From: an uncultured Ruminococcus sp.
Lineage (GTDB): Bacteria > Bacillota > Clostridia > Oscillospirales > Ruminococcaceae
Assembly (NCBI GenBank): GCA_937901485.1
Contig: CALGTT010000209.1
Span: 1-6,819, forward strand
Direction of reading: 5' to 3'
DNA length: 6,819 nucleotides
The position numbers and the translations under genes are program-made. Of the stretch, positions 1-5,206 are shown in pieces. The first letter of the stretch is position 1. Each line of letters opens with the position of its first letter. The notes beneath the pieces are model-generated. The model ran no database searches, had not been told where the DNA came from, and worked only from the letters and a program-made list of their open reading frames with translations.

Positions 1-2725
1 ACTTGCCGGACTTGACAGCCTTGATGATCTCCGGAATTCTGTCCGGATAACGGTTTCTGATTTCATTGAAGTTCGGCGCGTACTTCACTTCTGCCACGCT
101 GCCGACGCTTTCCAGAATCTCCACATTCTTTACGTTCAGCTCTTCTGCGATGATGTCACGGAAGCTTTCCACGACTGCATTGCCTGCGGATTCAGAGAGA
201 ACCACACGCAGAGTGCTCAGCGGCTGACGGTTCTTCACCTTGTTCTTGTTGCGGATGGAGTGTGCAAGATAAATGACATTGCGCACGAGCTTGACCTGTG
301 CAAGCAGCTGCTCATCCTTGAATTCCTCCGGAATTACGGGGAAATCTTCAAGATGTACGGAGAAGCCATCGGTCAGTGTCTGGTAGATCTTCTCAGAAAT
401 GATCGGAGCGACCGGAGCAAAGAGCTTGGTGGTGTTCACCAGTACATAGTACAGGGTTTCCAGAGCCTGCTTCTTGTCAGGAGTCATTTCCTTATCCCAG
501 AATCTTCTTCTGGAACGTCTGATGTACCAGTTGGTGATGCCGTCAATGAGAGAAATGAGATTTTCTACATACTTGTTAACAAGATATGCATCCATATTTT
601 CCTGAATTGCCGTGGTTGCCTCGTGGAGCTTTGCGAGCACCCACTTGTCAAGCTGATTATCCGACTGCGGTACAGTCAGTGTTTCCGGCTTGAAGCCGAC
701 TACATTTGCATAGGAAATGAAGAAGTTGCATGCATTCCAGTACGGCAGAATGATCTGCTGGTATGCGTCCTGAATGCCGTTGTCGTCAAAGAGCAGGTCG
801 CCCACGAGCATGGCATTGGTCTGGTAGAGGTACAGACGGAATGCATCCGTACCGAACTGCTTCATCAGGAGCATGGGATCGGTGTAGTTTCTGGAGGACT
901 TGGACAGCTTCTTGCCGTCCTTCGCCAGAATCGTGCCGTGTACCACGCAGTTGGAGAAGCAGGGCTTGTCAAAGAGTGCCACGGACAGGACATGCAGGTA
1001 ATAGAACCAGCAGCGAATCTGACCGGTGTACTCAACAATGAAGTCGGACGGGAAATGGGAATCGAACCATTCCTTATTCTCAAAGGGATAGTGCTTCTGT
1101 GCAAACGGTACAGAACCACTCTCGAACCAGCAGTCGAGTACTTCAGGCACTCTTACCTTTGTACCGGTGCAGTTTTCGCAGGTACACTTAAATGTCACCT
1201 TGTCCATGAACTGGCGGTGCAGGTTATCCAGACGGATGCCGCTTGCCTGTTCAATTTCGTCCACGCTGCCCAGAACAGTTCTGTCGCCGCAGGTGTCGCA
1301 TTCCCAAATCGGGATGGGGGTGCTCCAATATCTGTTTCTGGAGATATTCCAGTCACGGGCGTTCTCCAGCCACTTGCCGAATCTGCCGTGCTTGATGGTT
1401 TCGGGCACCCAGTTGATGTCCTCGTTCAGCTCGATCAGACGGCTCTTGATCTTGGTGACATCGAAGTACCAGGCATCCATTGCTCTGTAGATCAGCGGAT
1501 TCTTACATCTCCAGCAGTGCGGATAGTTATGCTCAATCGTGCCGTCAGCGACAGCCTTGCCGTTATCATACAGGAAACGGATGACAACGGGGTTCATCTC
1601 GATGACGTTTTTGTCGTTGTCCGCGCTGTAGAAATCGGTGACTTCCTCTGTGAATCTGCCCTTTGCATCCACGGGGTTGATCAGCGGGATGTTATTGTTC
1701 TTGCAGGTCCAGTAGTCGTCTTCACCGAACGCAGGAGCAGTATGTACGATACCAACACCCTCGTCAGAGCCGACATAATCCGCAGTTACGACACGGAACG
1801 CGCCCTTTTCTGCGAGGTCTGCAAAGTACGGGAACAGCGGCTCATAGGTCATGCCCACGAGGTCTGCGCCGACGCATTCCTTGACAGTCACAGGCTCCTT
1901 GCCGAAGATCTTGTCATACTTGGGCAGGACGTTGGTACATGCGATGAAGATCTCCTCCCCGACATCCACGAAGGAATAATTGAGAGCCTCACCGACTGCC
2001 AGACACAGGTTGGACGGCAGTGTCCACGGTGTGGTCGTCCATGCGAGGAAGTAAACGGGCTTGCCGTCAATGACCTCAGCGGTCTTGAACTTTGCAATGA
2101 TCCATCTGTCCTGACGCGGACGGGTGGAGTCGGATTCTCTGGTATCGGAGATGGACAGGGATGTCTCGCAGTGTGTGCAGTAGGGTGTTACGCGGTAATC
2201 CTTGTAGATCAGTCCCTTGTCATAGCACTGCTTGAACGCCCACATCACGCTCTCCATGAAGGAGGGGTTCATGGTCTTGTACGCGCCGTCATAATCGACC
2301 CAGCGTGCCATTTCCTCGACATATTCCTTCCATGCCTCGTTATTGCCGGACACGATCTCGAAGCACTTGTCATTGAACTTGTCGATACCGAGGGTATTCT
2401 CGATATAGTTCTTGTCATCAATGCCCAGATCCTTTTCTGCCTGATTCTCGATCGGCAGACCGTGGCAGTCCCAGCCCCATACTCTGGGCACTTTGTAGCC
2501 GCGCATGGTCCAGTATCTTGCGATCATATCCTTGATGAAGGATACGAGGATCGTACCATGATGGGGCTTTCCGGTCGGGAAAGGCGGGCCGTCATAGAAC
2601 ACGATCTCCTTGTCGGTATCCTTGTTCACGGATTTCTCAAAAACGGATTTGTCCTTCCAGAATTTCAGCATGTCTCTCTGAATTTCAGGCACATTGGGCT
2701 TGCCTGCAAGCTCTGCATACTTCAT
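1..2725 (-). CDS. ileS: Isoleucyl-tRNA synthetase, C-terminus cut off by window edge
   Basis: Class I aminoacyl-tRNA synthetase that charges tRNA-Ile with isoleucine in the cytoplasm. The first 908 codons are visible; the eukaryote-like class is usually somewhat over 1000 residues, so roughly the last 100-150 are missing. In order: an N-terminal block with FYDGPPFPTG (43-52) and the HIGH-equivalent HHGT (55-58); GWDCHGLPIE (84-93); the CP1 editing domain with the Thr-rich WTTTPWTLPSN (from W229) and GIVHTAPAFGEDD (H328); a cysteine cluster typical of this class (C476, C479, C514, C516, C519), probably zinc-binding; the KMSKS-equivalent KLSKS (606-610); then the anticodon-binding region, ending in a PNFNEIRNRYP-like stretch. 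The ATG at 2725 follows a good Shine-Dalgarno site and gives the expected N-terminus. The last His of HxGH is Thr. From 2725 to 260 no TTA, CTA or TCA codon is used, which leaves a long open frame on the other strand. Identity is secure. Confidence 0.97.
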   Translation of the reverse strand, partial: MKYAELAGKPNVPEIQRDMLKFWKDKSVFEKSVNKDTDKEIVFYDGPPFPTGKPHHGTILVSFIKDMIARYWTMRGYKVPRVWGWDCHGLPIENQAEKDLGIDDKNYIENTLGIDKFNDKCFEIVSGNNEAWKEYVEEMARWVDYDGAYKTMNPSFMESVMWAFKQCYDKGLIYKDYRVTPYCTHCETSLSISDTRESDSTRPRQDRWIIAKFKTAEVIDGKPVYFLAWTTTPWTLPSNLCLAVGEALNYSFVDVGEEIFIACTNVLPKYDKIFGKEPVTVKECVGADLVGMTYEPLFPYFADLAEKGAFRVVTADYVGSDEGVGIVHTAPAFGEDDYWTCKNNNIPLINPVDAKGRFTEEVTDFYSADNDKNVIEMNPVVIRFLYDNGKAVADGTIEHNYPHCWRCKNPLIYRAMDAWYFDVTKIKSRLIELNEDINWVPETIKHGRFGKWLENARDWNISRNRYWSTPIPIWECDTCGDRTVLGSVDEIEQASGIRLDNLHRQFMDKVTFKCTCENCTGTKVRVPEVLDCWFESGSVPFAQKHYPFENKEWFDSHFPSDFIVEYTGQIRCWFYYLHVLSVALFDKPCFSNCVVHGTILAKDGKKLSKSSRNYTDPMLLMKQFGTDAFRLYLYQTNAMLVGDLLFDDNGIQDAYQQIILPYWNACNFFISYANVVGFKPETLTVPQSDNQLDKWVLAKLHEATTAIQENMDAYLVNKYVENLISLIDGITNWYIRRSRRRFWDKEMTPDKKQALETLYYVLVNTTKLFAPVAPIISEKIYQTLTDGFSVHLEDFPVIPEEFKDEQLLAQVKLVRNVIYLAHSIRNKNKVKNRQPLSTLRVVLSESAGNAVVESFRDIIAEELNVKNVEILESVGSVAEVKYAPNFNEIRNRYPDRIPEIIKAVKSGK

Positions 2726-2733
2726 TCTATTAT

Positions 2734-2739
2734 CACCTC
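2734..2739 (-). promoter_or_regulatory. Ribosome binding site of ileS
   Basis: GAGGTG on the minus strand lies eight bases before the ATG at 2725. It is the only strong Shine-Dalgarno match near the start and supports that start codon. Confidence 0.85.
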
Positions 2740-2775
2740 TATGTATTTACTAAGTTTCAGCAAGCCCGAAAGCTG

Positions 2776-2798
2776 GCTATACACTATATCAGTATAGC
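2776..2798. promoter_or_regulatory. Dyad over ileS -10 and start region, possible operator
   Basis: GCTATAC (2776-2782) and GTATAGC (2792-2798) form a perfect 7+7 bp inverted repeat with a 9-base spacer. It covers the -10 hexamer and the predicted start site, a usual repressor position. No regulator is known from the window. Part of the symmetry could come from the AT-rich -10 itself. Confidence 0.4.
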
Positions 2799-2819
2799 AT
2801 CTTTTTTGCATTTTGTCAA
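2791..2819 (-). promoter_or_regulatory. Sigma-A type promoter of ileS
   Basis: On the minus strand TTGACA (2819-2814), a 17-base spacer and TATACT (2796-2791) match the housekeeping consensus in 11 of 12 positions. The TGC just before the -10 makes an extended -10 element. Transcription should start near 2784, giving a leader of about 58 bases. The promoter lies just downstream of the terminator of the preceding gene, so ileS appears to be its own transcription unit. Confidence 0.88.
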
Positions 2820-2820
2820 G

Positions 2821-2847
2821 GATTTTTGCGCATAAAAACGCAAAATC
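2821..2847. repeat. Short inverted repeat just upstream of the ileS -35
   Basis: GATTTTTGCG (2821-2830) and CGCAAAATC (2839-2847) are complementary except for one bulged A, with an 8-base loop. The repeat lies between the terminator hairpin and the ileS -35 box and overlaps the terminator tail. It may be an AT-rich upstream promoter element, a protein site or simply part of the terminator tail. Confidence 0.35.
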
Positions 2848-2873
2848 CCCACCCTGCAATGTACAGGGCGGGG
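2831..2873 (-). terminator. Intrinsic terminator after the dockerin gene and remnant
   Basis: On the minus strand a 10-bp stem (CCCCGCCCTG with CAGGGTGGGG, one G-U pair) closes a 7-base loop at 2847-2873. It is followed by the T-rich run ATTTTGCGTTTTT. The stem has a mismatch and no T-run on the plus strand, so it acts in the minus direction, ending transcripts from the gene at 3065-4981 before the ileS promoter. Confidence 0.82.
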
Positions 2874-2881
2874 ACAAGGGA

Positions 2882-3050
2882 TTATGTCAGGAGATCTTCG
2901 AGAAAATCCATCACGGACAGCGTGCCGCCCGTTCCGGCATATGCGGCATATTGCAGGATGAGCGCGGCATCTGCGGCATCGCCTGCGCCGTCAATTATAT
3001 CATTTCAAGTTCTTTCAGCTGCTGATAGGACAGTATCTCCCGATGCGCAA
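2882..3050 (-). pseudogene. Frameshifted remnant of a dockerin module
   Basis: Between the stop of the 638-residue gene and its terminator, the minus strand encodes pieces of another dockerin. One frame gives LSYQQLKELE and ends in TAA at 2995-2997. The neighbouring frame continues NDIIDGAGDAADAALILQ, then a YAAYAGTGGTL-like end and the stop at 2882-2884. Joined, they resemble the linker and second calcium-loop half of Ruminococcus-type dockerins (usual form D-x-N-x-D-G-x-x-D-x-x-D). Here the loop is one residue short at the point of the frameshift. No start codon or ribosome site serves the second part. The second frame is that of the upstream gene but lies behind two stops, at 3065-3067 and 3005-3007. 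I read it as the decayed tail of a lost dockerin gene, now part of a 3' untranslated region. The right-hand limit is approximate. Confidence 0.6.
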
Positions 3051-3064
3051 GTGTGTTTCGTGCA

Positions 3065-4981
3065 TTATGCAAGCAGCATTCTCTTCAGAACCGCCAGATC
3101 AAAGCCGTTGATGCTGCCATCCTTGCAAAGCTCCGCGTTCTTTGCCTGTGCAGATGTGAGTTCCGCTTTGCCGAGGAGGTATTTCTGGAGCAGTACTACA
3201 TCGGCAACATTCACTGCACCATCCGCATTTGCATCACCTGCAAGCAGTTCGGGCGCAGTGAAGGGGATCTCAAAGTAACTGTTTGTTTCACTCGAATAGC
3301 ACCACAGACTGCCGTCCGTGCGCAGGAAATAGGCATATACCGTTTCGCCGTATTCGGCATAATCATTGTCCACAAACTGCGCCACATCGGTGATGCCGGT
3401 CTTGACACCGCGGCAGTCAATGGTCAGCACGTTGTCCAGTGACAGGTGATAGTCATGCCCGATGGACGGATCACTCATCATCTTGCCGTCCTCCGTGTAC
3501 CAGACCGAGAAATTTGCAGCGTCCAGATAATGCACCACCTCTTCTTCCAGCTGATTCTCGCACAGCGTCACTTCCTTGTGCGTGCTCGGCAGCTTCGCTT
3601 TGCCATCCGTGGTGATGTAGAGGATGGAGGCAAGGGGGTATTCCTCGTACCGATAAATGCCCACGCATTCCACATTTTCCGCGATCTGTGCGGCAACCGG
3701 TGCCGCATCCTTCTCACGGTCGACCTCCCAGAGGATGTGGTTCTTGTCCACAAAATACTGTCCCTGCGCGGAGATCACATCGGTAATGCCCATCGGGAAC
3801 ACCTCCCAGCGGTAGCCGCCGCCCTCCTTGGGCATGTACGCCTTGAACATGACCTCGCCCTCATCGCTGAAAAAGCACTGTCCCACCTTGGAGTCATACG
3901 AGCCGAAACCCGTATAGAGATAATCTGCAAAGAATTCGCCGTTTTCCTCGCGGATCTCGTAGAGGTCGCCGTTGCCGGCAACGCAGCTGCCGTTCTTCGC
4001 GTATACAAATTCCTCGTCACTTTGCAGGGGTTTGCCATCGACGGTAATCGAACCATCCCGATACAGCACGATATCACGGTGATTGTTTCTTCCGGTTTCA
4101 TCGTAGATATACGCATAGTGGAAGGACTCCACATTTTCCGCTTCCAGCTGCAATGCGCCGTCATTCAGGGAATACATGGTTCCGTCTTTCAGAAGTGCCG
4201 TGCCAATGCCGCCGCCATGGTGGATGGCATCGAGAATTTCGGGTGCTTCCGTTGTTTCCCCAAGCGCAATGGCTTCAGGCGTGAAATCCTCCACGGTGAT
4301 CTTGCCCGTGAATTCCTCCCTGCCGTAAATGGACAGCGTGAACGTCGTTTCCCCGACTTCCTTGCCGTAGAAAATGCTGTTGGAGGACGGCGACTGCACC
4401 GTACCGTAGGTGTCCAGACAGGCAACATCGGTATCCCCGATCGTCAGCATGAGGTCGTTCGTACTGAACAGTCCCTCCGGAAACACGCCGCCCTTTGCGG
4501 CAAAGCCTTTCTGCACGGTGACATCCTCCACACGCATGATGGAGAGCAGTTCCGAATCGGAAAACGGCGTGCACTCCTGCATCCGGCAGAAATTCAGCTT
4601 CATCTCACGCAGAAAGTCAATGGAACTGAGCGTTACATTGTACATCTGAATGGAATCGATCTGCGGCACTTGCAGAAGTGACTGTGCGGCAGAATCGCTG
4701 AGTGTGCCCTCCTCCAGTATGAGCGAAGTGAGTGACTCCATCCCAGCCATCCAGCTCAGGTCATCAAAGCCGCACGGATTCATCCGCAGGCTCAGCACGC
4801 TGCGGAATTCCTCCTCCGTAACTACGCCGTCCTTGTTGTCATCGCAGCCGTAGGAGTCCAGCAGTATTGCGTAGACAGCCTCGTCCACCTCCACGGGGAC
4901 AGCAGTTTCAGCAGATGCCGGAAATGTTGTCAGCCCTGTGAGCAGAGCGAGTGCAGAAATGAGTGCAGTGATTTTCTTCAT
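3065..4981 (-). CDS. Secreted dockerin protein with EF-hand, LRR-like and beta-repeat regions
   Basis: Complete 638-residue protein, function unknown. A Sec signal peptide covers residues 1-24 (MKK, a hydrophobic core, then ASA before E25). D47-x-N49-x-D51-G-x-x-T55-x-x-E58 is a canonical EF-hand calcium loop. It leads into a leucine-rich stretch (about 60-130) resembling degenerate LRRs, an arrangement common in Ruminococcus secreted proteins. Residues about 250-570 hold repeated short strands with a hydrophobic-x-DG pattern (KDGTMYSL, YRDGSITV, TTDGKAKL, TEDGKMMS, RTDGSLWCY), suggesting an RCC1-like beta-propeller; this is inferred from pattern only. Residues 582-638 are a type I-like dockerin. 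Loop 1 is intact (D583, N585, D587, N591, D594); loop 2 is altered (E617, C619, D621, N625, D628). The dockerin predicts export and binding to a cohesin scaffold. No glycosidase or protease signature was seen. Twelve cysteines are many for an exported protein of an anaerobe. It has its own promoter and a strong ribosome site. Confidence 0.9.
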   Translation of the reverse strand: MKKITALISALALLTGLTTFPASAETAVPVEVDEAVYAILLDSYGCDDNKDGVVTEEEFRSVLSLRMNPCGFDDLSWMAGMESLTSLILEEGTLSDSAAQSLLQVPQIDSIQMYNVTLSSIDFLREMKLNFCRMQECTPFSDSELLSIMRVEDVTVQKGFAAKGGVFPEGLFSTNDLMLTIGDTDVACLDTYGTVQSPSSNSIFYGKEVGETTFTLSIYGREEFTGKITVEDFTPEAIALGETTEAPEILDAIHHGGGIGTALLKDGTMYSLNDGALQLEAENVESFHYAYIYDETGRNNHRDIVLYRDGSITVDGKPLQSDEEFVYAKNGSCVAGNGDLYEIREENGEFFADYLYTGFGSYDSKVGQCFFSDEGEVMFKAYMPKEGGGYRWEVFPMGITDVISAQGQYFVDKNHILWEVDREKDAAPVAAQIAENVECVGIYRYEEYPLASILYITTDGKAKLPSTHKEVTLCENQLEEEVVHYLDAANFSVWYTEDGKMMSDPSIGHDYHLSLDNVLTIDCRGVKTGITDVAQFVDNDYAEYGETVYAYFLRTDGSLWCYSSETNSYFEIPFTAPELLAGDANADGAVNVADVVLLQKYLLGKAELTSAQAKNAELCKDGSINGFDLAVLKRMLLA

Positions 4982-4986
4982 AGTAT

Positions 4987-4992
4987 CCCTCC
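4987..4992 (-). promoter_or_regulatory. Ribosome binding site of the dockerin protein gene
   Basis: GGAGGG on the minus strand lies five bases before the ATG at 4981. It fixes the start in front of a well-formed signal peptide. Confidence 0.88.
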
Positions 4993-5008
4993 GGTTTCTT
5001 TATATTGC

Positions 5009-5056
5009 AGGCAACGCCACGCAAAACCGTCAGGCGGTCTTTGTGCGGCATTGCCT
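5009..5056 (-). promoter_or_regulatory. Long hairpin in the leader of the dockerin gene
   Basis: On the minus strand AGGCAATGCC (5056-5047) pairs with GGCGTTGCCT (5018-5009) over ten positions with one G-U pair. The intervening bases pair further: CAAA with TTTG and ACCG with CGGT around a CCTGA loop, with one bulge and one mismatch. About 20 pairs are possible. The arm begins only a few bases after the -10, so the first bases may lie upstream of the real start and shorten the RNA stem. It could be an mRNA-stabilising 5' hairpin, a regulatory fold or a DNA-level operator. No T-run follows, so it is not a terminator. Confidence 0.55.
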
Positions 5057-5078
5057 TTATTATATCACAATAATAAAG
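5055..5078. promoter_or_regulatory. Perfect 9+9 bp dyad over the dockerin gene -10, likely operator
   Basis: CTTTATTAT (5055-5063) and ATAATAAAG (5070-5078) are perfect reverse complements separated by six bases. The dyad spans the whole -10 hexamer and most of the spacer, the position where a dimeric repressor would block RNA polymerase. No regulator gene is present in the window. Confidence 0.5.
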
Positions 5079-5087
5079 CGGTGTCAA
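5059..5087 (-). promoter_or_regulatory. Consensus sigma-A promoter of the dockerin protein gene
   Basis: The minus strand carries TTGACA (5087-5082), a 17-base spacer and TATAAT (5064-5059), a 12 of 12 consensus match, with TGA before the -10 as an extended element. The start should fall near 5052, leaving a leader of about 70 bases. Such an unweakened promoter suggests high expression or tight control by a repressor. Confidence 0.9.
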
Positions 5088-5137
5088 TCTTCAAAATACC
5101 TCAAACAGATCAGCATAAATCAGCCTGTTTTCATAAC

Positions 5138-5165
5138 AAAGCCCCCGCCTTTCGGCGGGGGCTTT
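5138..5165 (-). terminator. Intrinsic terminator of the wall protein gene
   Basis: A perfect GC-rich stem of 9 bp (GCCCCCGCC with GGCGGGGGC) around a four-base loop is extended by AAA/TTT to 12 bp. It lies about 40 bases after the stop codon at 5207. On the minus strand it is followed by TTTGTTATG. The plus side has TTTCTGTT, so weak termination in that direction is possible too. Confidence 0.88.
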
Positions 5166-5206
5166 CTGTTCAGATCTCAGTCATCCTGCATCGCTTTGCG
5201 CTGCAA

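Noticed and set aside
260..2797. Long plus-strand open frame of 845 codons
   Set aside because: It lies exactly codon-to-codon opposite ileS and stays open only because ileS uses no TTA, CTA or TCA codons there. The translation matches no family, while the minus strand is a clear IleRS.
3065..3067. Stop readthrough extending the dockerin protein into the remnant
   Set aside because: Two stops in frame would have to be passed and the bases between them encode dockerin-like sequence only in another frame. Decay is the simpler reading.
2813..3278. Small plus-strand open frames near the ileS promoter
   Set aside because: They run through a terminator, a dockerin remnant and the 3' end of the dockerin gene, all on the other strand, and have no ribosome sites.
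3446..4681. Plus-strand open frame of 411 codons
   Set aside because: Also in register opposite the dockerin protein gene and explained by the same codon avoidance. No ribosome site or family features.
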